Source of the DNA: Nitrospirillum amazonense
Lineage (GTDB): Bacteria; Pseudomonadota; Alphaproteobacteria; Azospirillales; Azospirillaceae
Length of the DNA stretch: 64,000 nt
NCBI RefSeq assembly: GCF_007828035.1
Contig: NZ_VITV01000002.1
Coordinates: 124,001-188,000, forward strand
Direction: 5' to 3'
The notes under the pieces were generated by a model. The model saw nothing but the letters and a program-made list of their open reading frames with translations. It did not search any database and was not told the origin of the DNA. This document shows, piece by piece, positions 53,385 to 63,100 of the stretch. Numbering within the stretch: the first letter of the stretch is position 1; every line of letters starts with the position of its first letter. A program made the position numbers and the translations under genes.

Positions 53385-55022
53385 TCACGCCTCGGGCGTG
53401 TCGGAACCGTCAAAAGTTTCCGGTGGAACAGCGCGGGCCAGGGGACGGGCAACACGCAGCATGAAAGCCGGCACATCGTCGCCGAAGCCGACGACCGTCG
53501 GGCCGTCGTCCTCGTCCCGCCAGCGGCGGCGCGGTTCGCCCCGGTCATCCTGGCGCGGGGGACGGGTGTCGTTGCGGCCCCCCTCGCTCCGGCCGCCCTC
53601 GCGGGCTTCGCCCCGGTTGTCGCGGCTCCGGTTGCGGTCACGGTCACGGCCGCCCCGCTCCGGACGGTCTTGGCGCTCCGGCCGTTCAGGCCGTTCCGGG
53701 CGCTCCGGCCTGCGGGCCTCCACCGTTTCCTCCGCCACGGTCGCGGCTTCGGCCTGGACCTCGCGCGGGGGTTCGGAGGCGGCATCGCCCCGGCTGCCAC
53801 CGCGGCGGCGGGGGCCCTTGGTTTCGCCGCGCGGGCTGGCGCTCCGGGCTGAACGGCGGCGGCGGCCGCCCTCGCTCTCGCCCTCGGACATGTCCGGGGT
53901 TTCCAGACCGTCGATCATGATGCGCGGGATTTCCCGGCCGATCAGCTTTTCGATGGCGCCCAGGGTGCGGCTGTCGTCCGGCGTCGCCAGCATGAAGGCG
54001 CGGCCGGTCTTGCCGGCGCGGCCGGTGCGGCCGATGCGGTGGACGTAGTCGTCGGCGTGGTGGGGCACGTCGAAGTTGAACACGTGGCTGACACCGGCGA
54101 TGTCGATGCCGCGGGCGGCCACGTCGCTACAGCACAGCAGCGAGATTTCTCCCTGACGGAACTGCTCCAGCGTCTCGGTGCGCTTGGACTGGACCATGTC
54201 GCCGTGCAACGCGCCGGCGTTGAAGCCGTGCTTGGTCAGGGACTGGTGCAGCACGGCGACGTCGCGCTTGCGGTTGCAGAAGATGAAGGCGTTCTTCACC
54301 TCTTCCGTCCGCAGCAGATGGCGCAGGGCCTCGCGCTTGTCCTCATTGCGCACCATGGCCACCGCCTGCGTGACCGTGGCGGCGGGGGAGGCCGGCGGGG
54401 CCACCGTGATCTCGCGCGGGTTCATCAGGAAGGCGTCGGCCAGGCGGCGGATCTCCGGCGGCATGGTGGCCGAGAAGAACAGCGTCTGGCGCATCTTGGG
54501 CAGCAGTCCGACGATGCGCTCGATATCCGGGATGAAGCCCATGTCCAGCATGCGGTCGGCTTCGTCGATCACCAGGATCTTAATGTCCGACAGCAGGATG
54601 TTGCCGCGGTCGAACAGGTCCATCATGCGGCCGGGGGTGGCGATCAGGACGTCGACGCCACGCTCCAGCTTCTTGATCTGGTCGCCGAAGGACTCGCCGC
54701 CGATCAGCAGCGCCATGTTCAGCTTGTGGTACTTGCCGTAGATCTCGAAGTTCTCGGCCACCTGCGCTGCCAGCTCGCGCGTCGGCTCCAGGATCAGCGA
54801 GCGCGGCATGCGGGCGCGGGCACGGCCGGACGCCAGAATGTCGATCATGGGCAGGGTGAACGACGCCGTCTTGCCGGTGCCGGTCTGGGCGCAGCCCAGC
54901 ACGTCGCGGCCCTGCAGCACCCAGGGGATCGCCTTTTCCTGAATCGGGGTCGGCTGGCTATAGCCCGCGTCTTCAACCGCGCGAAGGACTTCCGGGCCTA
55001 GCCCAATTTCCGAGAAAAGCAT
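53385..55022 (-). CDS. DEAD-box RNA helicase (RhlE-like)
   Basis: A 545-residue helicase. The Q motif is SQPTPIQEKAIPWVL, motif I is AQTGTGKTASF, Ia PTRELAAQ, II VIDEADRMLD, III FSATMPPE and VI HRIGRTGRAGKTGRAF. The C-terminal 160 residues are Arg/Gly/Asp/Glu-rich (RPERPERPERPERQDRPERGGRDRDRNR), a disordered RNA-binding tail. Likely roles are RNA remodelling at low temperature or ribosome assembly, as for RhlE/CsdA relatives. The minus-strand ATG is at 55022. Confidence 0.95.
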   Translation of the reverse strand: MLFSEIGLGPEVLRAVEDAGYSQPTPIQEKAIPWVLQGRDVLGCAQTGTGKTASFTLPMIDILASGRARARMPRSLILEPTRELAAQVAENFEIYGKYHKLNMALLIGGESFGDQIKKLERGVDVLIATPGRMMDLFDRGNILLSDIKILVIDEADRMLDMGFIPDIERIVGLLPKMRQTLFFSATMPPEIRRLADAFLMNPREITVAPPASPAATVTQAVAMVRNEDKREALRHLLRTEEVKNAFIFCNRKRDVAVLHQSLTKHGFNAGALHGDMVQSKRTETLEQFRQGEISLLCCSDVAARGIDIAGVSHVFNFDVPHHADDYVHRIGRTGRAGKTGRAFMLATPDDSRTLGAIEKLIGREIPRIMIDGLETPDMSEGESEGGRRRRSARSASPRGETKGPRRRGGSRGDAASEPPREVQAEAATVAEETVEARRPERPERPERPERQDRPERGGRDRDRNRSRDNRGEAREGGRSEGGRNDTRPPRQDDRGEPRRRWRDEDDGPTVVGFGDDVPAFMLRVARPLARAVPPETFDGSDTPEA

Positions 55023-55776
55023 GCGACCTTGTATCTGTATGATGTGCGTCGTTAAAGGACGGGACCCGGCGGAACCGCCGCGCCCCCCTTTGGATCAAGT
55101 GCCGGGCCGGCGGGGCCGCCATCCCACGCCAAGCCCGTCTTCAAACGGGATCGGGGCCGCATCCAGGCCTGCACATGGCGGCCCGGCGCCGCCTATACCG
55201 GAACCACGCGCGACTTGGCGGAAGTCGCGGCATGATCTAGGGTCGCGCGTTCGATATCAATTCCAGCCCGCAAGGGCAAGGATTTCCTTTAATGTCAACT
55301 GTTGTGTCATCTTCCGCGCCCGAGTCCGGGGTAAAAGGGAAGCCGGTTTTTATCCTGCCGCCGGGTTGATTGTGCGACGTGCCCTCGTCGCGTCCTCCGG
55401 ATGCAGCAGCTGACGACCGAACCGAGGGCGGGTGCCCAGCCTGGCCGCCGCCGAGTCGATGGCGGAGGCCATCCCCGCGCCCGCCTGACGGTCACCAGCC
55501 GGTGCGGCCATCTGTCGCCCCATCTGCTGCCCCATCTGCCACCCCGGGGACCGGTGAGCGGCAACGACAAGTCTCATATGGGAATGGCTAGGCGTGACCT
55601 GAGGCGGCGCCAGGCGGATGTTGAGCACCGGACGGCCCTTGTTTTGGCCCGCGGAAGCCCCATCATCATCAATAGATGACACGACTTTGTCACCTGGCCG
55701 GTTGCGCAGCCCGCGAGAACTGGTCTAGGCTTCCCTTGTTGGCTCAACCGCCCCTTGCTTCATAAGGACGATATCC
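55023..55776. other. 754-bp region between a helicase and a His-rich gene
   Basis: The largest gap in the window. It holds a minus-strand open frame (55350-55682, 110 codons, GTG start, no ribosome site, with a MGQQMGRQM repeat) that I judge unlikely to be real. The stretch 55504-55545 contains CCATCTG-type direct repeats. I found no RNA gene. Confidence 0.45.
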
Positions 55777-55941
55777 ATGGTCACCATCGGCATCGCTGCT
55801 TTCCTCGGCCTCAGCCTGCTCGCCGCGCTGTCCATCGCCGCCGTGAAGCCGGCCGAAGCGAATGCCCATAATGGGCATGGCGGACACGGCCATGACGATC
55901 ATAATCACGGCGGCCACGGTCACGGCGGCCACGGCCACTGA
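55777..55941 (+). CDS. Small secreted His/Gly-rich protein
   Basis: A 54-residue protein starting MVTIGIAAFLGLSLLAAL, a signal peptide cut near residue 27-30 (EANA). A mature part of about 25 residues contains ten His, about as many Gly and two Asp (the GGHGHDDHNHGGHGHGG region). Such repeats bind Zn2+, Ni2+, Cu2+ or Co2+ in the periplasm or outside. An AAGGA lies 8 nt before the ATG. A strong hairpin ends the unit at 56014-56041. It is too short for most gene finders and stands alone. Confidence 0.8.
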   Translation: MVTIGIAAFLGLSLLAALSIAAVKPAEANAHNGHGGHGHDDHNHGGHGHGGHGH

Positions 55942-56013
55942 GCTTCTCCACTACCGATTTCCGGTGATGGGCGGCGCTAGGCGGGCAGCCTGGCCGAACA
56001 TCCGGTTTGTTTG

Positions 56014-56041
56014 AAAAAGGCCGCAGCAATGCGGCCTTTTT
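56014..56041 (+). terminator. Rho-independent terminator of the His-rich gene
   Basis: AAAAAGGCCGCA pairs with TGCGGCCTTTTT across a GCAA loop, ending in a T5 run. It could work in both directions. Confidence 0.85.
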
Positions 56042-56145
56042 CTTGGCCGCGACCAAGCTGAGCCCCGATATAATCTTATGCGCGGTGTACAACCCTCCGG
56101 GTGATCGCCATATGGCCACCTTGCGTGTTTGTTGGGGAACGCACG

Positions 56146-58455
56146 ATGGCCACTATTGTCACCGCAAATAATCGTTCGACGCTGGCGAACAGCGGCACGC
56201 TGGTCGTGCAAGGGAACCGCGACACCATCGTCGGGTCCGGCAACACCATCACCCTGTTGCAGTCGATCATCAACGGCGTGACCAGCATCGTTGGCGGCGG
56301 CAACACCATCGTCGACAGTTTCGCGGGCAACACCATCGCCGTGGGGGGCGGGGTGATTTCCGTCACCGCCACCGCCGATGTGATCACCCTCATCGGCGGC
56401 GGCAACATCGTCAACATCAATAACAACAACACCGTCGTCGACAGCTATTCCGGCGACCATGTGTCCTTCAACGGCTTCGCCTCGAGTTTCACCGGCAGTC
56501 TGAATTTCCTGACCATCGCCAAAAGCGGCGGCCTGACGGTCAACGGCACCGGCAACCAGGTCACCATGAACGGCTCGGGCACGCTGAACCTCAACACCTC
56601 GGGCAACTCCGTCACCGACCTGGGCGGCAACTCCACCATCGTCCTGGCCGCGACCAACCTGGTGGAAACGGTGACGGGCACGGGCGACACCGTGTTCCTG
56701 AACTACGCCAGCAACGCCCTGTGGGTGGGCGGCAGCAACATGGTGGTCCAGGCGGCGGGCAACACCATCCATGTCCTGGCCGGCGCCAGCAACGTGACCG
56801 TGACCGGTTCGAAGAAGGGGGCCAACCGCCTTTACGCCGGTACCGGCACCATCACTACCCAGTCCGACCTGGCGCTGAACGGCGACGGCACCTCGCTGAA
56901 CTTCCTGTCCGGCGGGAGCGCCACCTTGACCGGCCCGGCCAGCGCCAGCCCGACCACCATCCTGGGCCGCGGCGCAACGCTCACCGCCGCCGGGCCGGGG
57001 TTCAACGTCAGCTTGGCGGCCAATGGCCAAACCGTGCTGGGCAATAGCGGGACCATCGCTGTGGCCGGGACCGGCGACCTCATCTCCGGCGCCGCCAACA
57101 CCGTCACCGTGGCGCAAGGGGCCGCCGCCACCATCAGCGGCACCAACAACATCGTCACCGTCAGCGATGGCGGCAGGGCCGTCGTGCAGGGCGCCGGCAA
57201 TATCGTCACCGCCCTGGGTGGCGCCACCGTGGCCGCGACGGCCGCCGCCACGACGGTGGTGGGCAACGCCACGGGCGCGACGCTCTCGGGCTCGGCCGCC
57301 GCCACCATCCGCTACGACGCCAGCGGCATGACCATCAACCTGGTCAGCGGGCGCGCCTCGGTCACCGGCGGCAGCAAGGTCGATGCGCTGACCAACGTGG
57401 GCATCCTGCTGGCTACCGGCAACAATGACACGCTAATCGCGGGCAGCGGCGCCACACTGTCGCTGACCGGCACGGGCGACCAGGTCACCCTGACCGGCGG
57501 ACGCGACGTCGTGGTGGGCAGCGCCGCCAGCCGCGCGACCATCACCATCTCCGCCAGCAACAGTGCCGAGAGCATCAGCGCCACGAGCAATAGCATCCTG
57601 GTGCAGGGGACGGGGGATACGCTAACCCTGGCAGGCACGGGCAATCAGGTGACCACCGCAGCGGGCGGCAGCGTGATCCTGGCCGCCAAGGCCAGCGCCA
57701 CCCTCAATGGTGATGGCAACACCGCGACCATCGCCAGCGGCGCCAGCCTGACGGTGACCGGCAGCAGTGATACCATCACGGCTTCCGACGCAACGCTGAC
57801 GGTGGCGGCACCCATTGGCGCGGCGGAGACGGTCAACGCCACCAGCACCGCCATCGCCCTGACGGTCGCCGGCGAAACCGTGACCCTCAACGGCACGGGC
57901 AATAGCGTGACGGCGGGCAGTGACGCCATCACCCTGGCCGCCAAGTCCAGCAACACGGTCAACGGTTCCGGCAACGTGATCACGGTCGGCGCCCAGGGCG
58001 GCCTGAAGATGACGGGGGCCGGCAACACCGTCACCCTGACCGGCAGCGGGGACACGCTGAACCTGACCGGCACCGGCAACAAGATCGTCATGGCCGGCAG
58101 CGGTGCCGCCGTCTCCCTGTCCAGCAACGGGGTGGGCGCCAGCGGTGAGCTGGACCTGTTCGTCACCCATGACAAGGTCTGGCTGCAGCGCGCGGGCAAC
58201 GATTTGGTGGTGGAGCAGCTGGGGGCGGGGCAGGCGGCGCGCCTGGCGAATTGGTTCGCCAGCACCAGCGCCGAGGTCGCCACCATCAAGGCCAGCGATG
58301 GCGTGCTGCTGACGCCTGCGGACGTGACCACCCTGTTGGGCAAGATGACCACCTTCACCAACGGCCACGCGGGTTTCAACCCGCTGACCACCAGCCAGAG
58401 CAGTACCGGCAACAGCTATTACGCCGGTGCCCTGAACGGCGTCTGGCACAGCTGA
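56146..58455 (+). CDS. Large Gly/Asn/Thr-rich repeat protein with RTX-associated C-terminus
   Basis: A 769-residue protein. It is built almost entirely of short imperfect repeats of the type G-x-G-N/D-x-V/I-T (for example LVVQGNRDTIVGSGNTITLL, TVTVAQGAAATISGTNNIVTV), predicted to form a right-handed beta-helix. Residues near 400 (ATIRYDASGMTINLVSGRA...DALTNVGILLATGNNDTLIAGSG) resemble the linker seen in RTX proteins. The C-terminus (SGELDLFVTHDKVWLQRAGNDLVVEQLGAGQAARLANWF...VATIKASDGVLLTPADVTTLLGKM) matches the haemolysin-type calcium-binding-related domain, so type I secretion is likely. No signal peptide is seen. GGGGAA lies 6 nt before the ATG at 56146. No secretion ATPase is nearby. Confidence 0.8.
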   Translation: MATIVTANNRSTLANSGTLVVQGNRDTIVGSGNTITLLQSIINGVTSIVGGGNTIVDSFAGNTIAVGGGVISVTATADVITLIGGGNIVNINNNNTVVDSYSGDHVSFNGFASSFTGSLNFLTIAKSGGLTVNGTGNQVTMNGSGTLNLNTSGNSVTDLGGNSTIVLAATNLVETVTGTGDTVFLNYASNALWVGGSNMVVQAAGNTIHVLAGASNVTVTGSKKGANRLYAGTGTITTQSDLALNGDGTSLNFLSGGSATLTGPASASPTTILGRGATLTAAGPGFNVSLAANGQTVLGNSGTIAVAGTGDLISGAANTVTVAQGAAATISGTNNIVTVSDGGRAVVQGAGNIVTALGGATVAATAAATTVVGNATGATLSGSAAATIRYDASGMTINLVSGRASVTGGSKVDALTNVGILLATGNNDTLIAGSGATLSLTGTGDQVTLTGGRDVVVGSAASRATITISASNSAESISATSNSILVQGTGDTLTLAGTGNQVTTAAGGSVILAAKASATLNGDGNTATIASGASLTVTGSSDTITASDATLTVAAPIGAAETVNATSTAIALTVAGETVTLNGTGNSVTAGSDAITLAAKSSNTVNGSGNVITVGAQGGLKMTGAGNTVTLTGSGDTLNLTGTGNKIVMAGSGAAVSLSSNGVGASGELDLFVTHDKVWLQRAGNDLVVEQLGAGQAARLANWFASTSAEVATIKASDGVLLTPADVTTLLGKMTTFTNGHAGFNPLTTSQSSTGNSYYAGALNGVWHS

Positions 58456-58736
58456 GGGCCGTAGCCTTGGTTACTGGGGCGTACCCGCACGGCGTACTGT
58501 TTACATTCCCGCCATCGATTCGCGGAAAAATCATTTGCTGATGTGCGATCAGGTATCTTAGATGGAGGCGCCATCGGGGCGTGGCATGTGAATCGATAGT
58601 CTTAATCGTGATCATGTTTCGGACCTGCGCCGACCCGTGGGGAAGCAACGACGATGTGACCGTGCAAGCGCGACGACCTGACGCCCCGTTCCTTATTGCT
58701 GGAACAGGTGTCCCCGTGTCTGTGTCCGCTGCTGGT

Positions 58737-60107
58737 ATGATCACTTTGCCCCTGTCCAGTTCCGAGACGTTGCGCCGGGCCACGGCGTTGCACGACCAAG
58801 GCGAATACGCCGAGGCGGAGGTGTTGATCAGCGGCGCCCTGGCCCGGGACCCCGGCAATGCCGACCTGCTGAATGCCCGTGGCGTCATGTTCGCCCAGAT
58901 GGAACGCCACCTGGACGCACTGTGGTGTTACCGAGACGCCGTGGCTGCCAATCCACGCGGATCGGGCATCTGGACCAATCTGGGCAATGCCCTGACCAAG
59001 CTGAAGTACCTGGAGAGCGCGGTGAACGCCCACCGCCGGGCCATCGAGCTGGCGCCGAACGACGTGCTTCTCCATCACAATTTAGGGACCTCGCTGGCGG
59101 AGGCTGGCAACCATGGCGAGGCTGTCATGGCCTTCAGCCGCGCGATGGAACTCAATCCGGAATTCCATAAGGCGCGATGGGACCGGGGGCGCAGCTATCT
59201 CTATCTCGCCAACTATCGGCAGGCCTGGCCCGATTACGAGGTGCGGCTCATCAGCGGCCAAGTGCCCGCACGGGACCTGGCCAGCACCAAGTGGGATGGG
59301 CAGCCCTACGCCGGCCGGCGCCTGCTGCTGCTCTGTGAACAAGGGTTCGGCGACACGCTATGGGCGGCGCGTTACCTGTCTCGCGTGAAGGCGTTGGGCG
59401 GTGAACTGACCGTTGAGTGCCAGCGGGAGCTCATTCCCCTGCTGGCGGATCTGGGGATCGCGGATCGCCTGATCCCCTGGGGCGAGCCTCTGCCCGAGGC
59501 CGATCTCCACGCCCATTGGTGCAGTCTGCCCGGCCTGTTCACCCAGGACCTGGCCACCATCCCGGCGCAGCCCTATCTGCGGGCGCCGGTGGACCGCCGC
59601 GCCAAAGCGGCCCAGGTGTTGGGACCGCGCGACGGCCGCCTGAGGGTGGGTGTCGTCTGGTCGGGCAACACCAGCTTCAAGCGCAACCATGAACGGGCCC
59701 AGCCCCTGATGCGCTTCTTCCAGGCCTTCGCCCTGCCCGGCGTCCAGCTCTACAGCCTGCAGAAGGGGACGCCGGAGAAGGCGCTGAGCGAGTTGCCCCG
59801 GGGCGGCCCCATCATCGACCTGGCCCCTCACCTGGGCGATTTCGCCGACACCGCCGCCTTCGTGGAACAGATGGACCTGGTCATCATGACCGACAGCGCC
59901 GTCGCCCACCTGACCGGTGCCCTGGGCAAGGAGGTATGGGTTCTGCTGGGCGATGTTGCCCACTGGCTGTGGCTGCCCGGCCGTGCCGACTGCCCCTGGT
60001 ATCCGACCATGCGCCTGTTCCGCCCCCGCGCCGAAGGCGACTGGGACCACGTCTTCGACCGAGCCTCGCTGGAGCTGACGTTGAGGACGCGGATTCTGGA
60101 GATGTAA
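58737..60107 (+). CDS. TPR-glycosyltransferase protein (GT9/GT41-like)
   Basis: About 456 residues from the ATG at 58737. The N-terminal half has four or more tetratricopeptide repeats (LHDQGEYAEAEVLISGALARDPGNADLLNARGVMFAQMERHLDAL..., NLGNALTKLKYLESAVNAHRRAIELAPND). The C-terminal half has the GT-B-type features LLLLCEQGFGDTLWAARYL, VGVVWSGNTSFKRNHERA, LYSLQKG and LVIMTDSAVAHLTGALGKEVWVLLG. Such proteins glycosylate proteins or sugars. Position between two Ser/Thr/Asn-rich secreted proteins suggests they are substrates; this is inference. The start is unclear; GTG at 58656 has a GGGGAAG upstream and would add 27 residues. Confidence 0.8.
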   Translation: MITLPLSSSETLRRATALHDQGEYAEAEVLISGALARDPGNADLLNARGVMFAQMERHLDALWCYRDAVAANPRGSGIWTNLGNALTKLKYLESAVNAHRRAIELAPNDVLLHHNLGTSLAEAGNHGEAVMAFSRAMELNPEFHKARWDRGRSYLYLANYRQAWPDYEVRLISGQVPARDLASTKWDGQPYAGRRLLLLCEQGFGDTLWAARYLSRVKALGGELTVECQRELIPLLADLGIADRLIPWGEPLPEADLHAHWCSLPGLFTQDLATIPAQPYLRAPVDRRAKAAQVLGPRDGRLRVGVVWSGNTSFKRNHERAQPLMRFFQAFALPGVQLYSLQKGTPEKALSELPRGGPIIDLAPHLGDFADTAAFVEQMDLVIMTDSAVAHLTGALGKEVWVLLGDVAHWLWLPGRADCPWYPTMRLFRPRAEGDWDHVFDRASLELTLRTRILEM

Positions 60108-60148
60108 AAATTCGATTTGCGTGACGACAACTAAAAATGAGGAATATT

Positions 60149-63100
60149 ATGGCTTCAGTGACCCAGGATGGGGTGTCCTACACCTTAAATTCGGCTGATC
60201 CTACGGTTTTTGTTTCTGGAAACAACGACTATATTAGATCTGATAGTGGGTCGGTGATTTTCAATAGGAGTGCGTCTCATGGAAACATTACGATTGCTGG
60301 ATCAAATGACAGTATAACGGACAATTATGTACTGAATACAATAACAATATCTGGATCAAATGATACGATAAGTGCCAGCACTGATTATATCTATCTCTCG
60401 AATTATATTAGTGACATAAATTCCATTACCGTTCTTGGGGACAATTCGGTATATGGTCAATTATCTAGCGGTGGAGATACAATTAAATTCGGTAGGCTTT
60501 CTAATCAAGTAAATCAAGGATCGATTGCCTACCAGACGTTCACTGGCGGCGGCGACAATCTTATTTTGTCGAATTCGGTCGCGTTGACCGTGAATGCTCT
60601 GGTGGGGAATTCTGCCGGAAACAAAATAACCATGGGTTCCTATGATACACTTTATCTGAATTCTAGTGGCAATACCATTTCCCTTACGGGTGGAAATTCT
60701 ACGGTCAATCTAAGTTCTGGCGTTTCCGGGAACACAGTCAAAGTCCAAACAACAACGGGCAGCGGCACCGTTACTGTCAATGGAGCAGGGACCCTCAACT
60801 CCATCGCTGCCAGCAGCGGTACAATTGCGACCAGCGGTACAGTGACTGTCAACGACTCTGGCAACATTCTGTGGTTAGCTGGTGCGCAGGCGACGTTGAG
60901 CGGCATTGCCGCTAATCTCACCCTCAATGCCACTGCGGCCACCACTGTTTTGACCGTTACGGACACTGGCAAGGCCTTTACTGTGGGCGGCGGAAATCAG
61001 GTGTCGCTGATCGGCAGTAGCGAGACGGTGACGATGAATAGCGGCACGCTCGTTAACAGCAGTGGCAGCAACACCTTGGTGGCCAGCGGCAGCAGCACAC
61101 TTATCGCTGCGGCGGGCACGTCGGTGCTGGTTGGTTCCGGCAGCGGGGCGACGCTCAAGGTGACTGGCGGTTCGGCCAAGGTCCGTTATGACGCCAGCAA
61201 TATGACCATTAATCTATCGACTGGTCATGCGACGGCTTCCAACTCCTCCACGTCGGATGCCCTCATCGGCATCAGCAGTGTGATCGTAAATGGCGGCACC
61301 GACACCATTACTCTGGGCGCCAGCCAGTCGGCTACCCTCTCTGGTAGTGGCAACTCAGTCAGCGCGGCAAACGGCGCCAACGTTACGATTGCGGGGGGCG
61401 GCTATCAAAACACCGCCAACGAAGTGACTCTTTCCAACGGCATCATGGCCTTGACCGTGGACGCACGGGCCAACTTGACAGGCTCCGGCAACCATGTGAG
61501 CTCTGGCAGCAACGACAATGTCGGTGTAACAGGTGACAACAATACGCTGACCGCCACTGGCAGCGGCGACGGGTTTTGGATCACCGGCAGCAATGACAAG
61601 GTCATTGTTCAAGGCACCCAAGCCCAAATCAATGGCAACAGTGTTGCCATTTCGCTCTCGGCCAATGCCAGCGCCACGCTGAACGGCAACGGCAACACCG
61701 TCACGATGGCTTCTGGTAGCGCGCTGCACATCACCGGCGGTGGCCGAGTCGCGTCCACCAATACCGTCACCCTGTCCAGTAGCACGGTGACCCTTGATCA
61801 GGACAGCCGTGCCGACCTGACGGGCAGTGCAAATCAGGTCACAATCACCGGGACGGTGAATGTCGCTGTGAGTGGAACCCAAAACACCATCACATCGACG
61901 GCCTCCGGCAGCGGCATCTACGTTGGAGGTGCCGCCAGTGGCGGTTCGACGGTAACAGTTAGCGACACCGGCGGCAGCAACACCATTTATGTATACGCCA
62001 ACACGCAAAGTGCGGTGGATGTTCTGACCGTCACCGGCAACGGTGACATCATCAACATGAACAGCAACTGGAACCTGACGCTGTCCGGCAGTGGCAATAC
62101 CGTGGGTATGATTGCGGGTGAGACGATATCCATCACTGGCGGGGGCGAATTCGCGACTGCCAATACCGTTACACTTTCCAACGGCACCTTGATCCTGGGG
62201 CAACACGCACGGGCCAACTTGACAGGCTCCGGCAACCATGTGACATCGGGCAGCAATAACAATGTCGGTGTGGCAGGTGACAACAACACGCTGACCGCCA
62301 CGGGCAGCGGCGATGGATTTTGGATCACCGGCAGCAATGACACGGTCATTGTCCAAAGCACCCAGGCTCAAATCAATGGCAGCAATGTCGCCATTTCGCT
62401 GTGGGCCAATGCCAGCGCCACGCTGAACGGCAACGGCAACACTGTCACGATGGCCTCGGGCAGCGCGCTGCACATCACCGGCGGTGGCTGGGTGGCAGCC
62501 ACCAATACCGTCACCCTGTCCAGTAGCACGGTGACCCTGGATCAGGATAGCCGGGCCGACCTGACGGGTGATGCCAACCAGGTCACCATCACCGGGACAG
62601 TGAATGTCGCTGTCAGCGGAACTCAAAACACCATCACGGCGACGGCCTCCGGCAGCGGCATCTTCGTTGGTGGTGCCGCTGGTGGCGGCTCGACGGTTAC
62701 CGTTAGCGACACCGGCGGCGGCAATACCATTTATGTGTACGCCAACACGCAAAGTACGGTGGATGTTCTGACCGTCACCGGCAACGGCGACACCATCAAC
62801 ATGAACAGCAACTGGAAGCTGACGCTGTCGGGCAGTGGCAATACCGTGGGTATGATTGCGGGTGAGACGATATCCATCACCGGCGGGGGCGAGTTCGCGA
62901 CTGCCAATACCGTTACACTTTCCAACGGCACCTTGATCCTGGGGCAGCACGCACGGGCCAATCTGACCGGTTCCGGCAATCAGGTGACGCTGGGGAACAA
63001 CGACAATCTCGGTGTGGATGGCAGCCATAACGTTCTGACGGCTACGGGTTCTGGTGACGGACTCTGGATCAGTGGTGCCAGCAACACGGCCAATATCAGC

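Noticed and set aside
55350-55682. A 110-codon minus-strand frame with MGQQMGRQM repeats
   Set aside because: It has a GTG start without a ribosome site, no recognisable domain, and overlapping frames on the other strand. I leave it as a possibility only.
61461-62948. Direct repeats that might suggest a CRISPR array
   Set aside because: The repeat unit is 744 bp, in frame and coding; there are no short repeats with unique spacers.
61355-63028. A 557-codon minus-strand frame opposite the giant repeat gene
   Set aside because: It only mirrors the 744-bp repeat, has no ribosome site, and no known family pattern.
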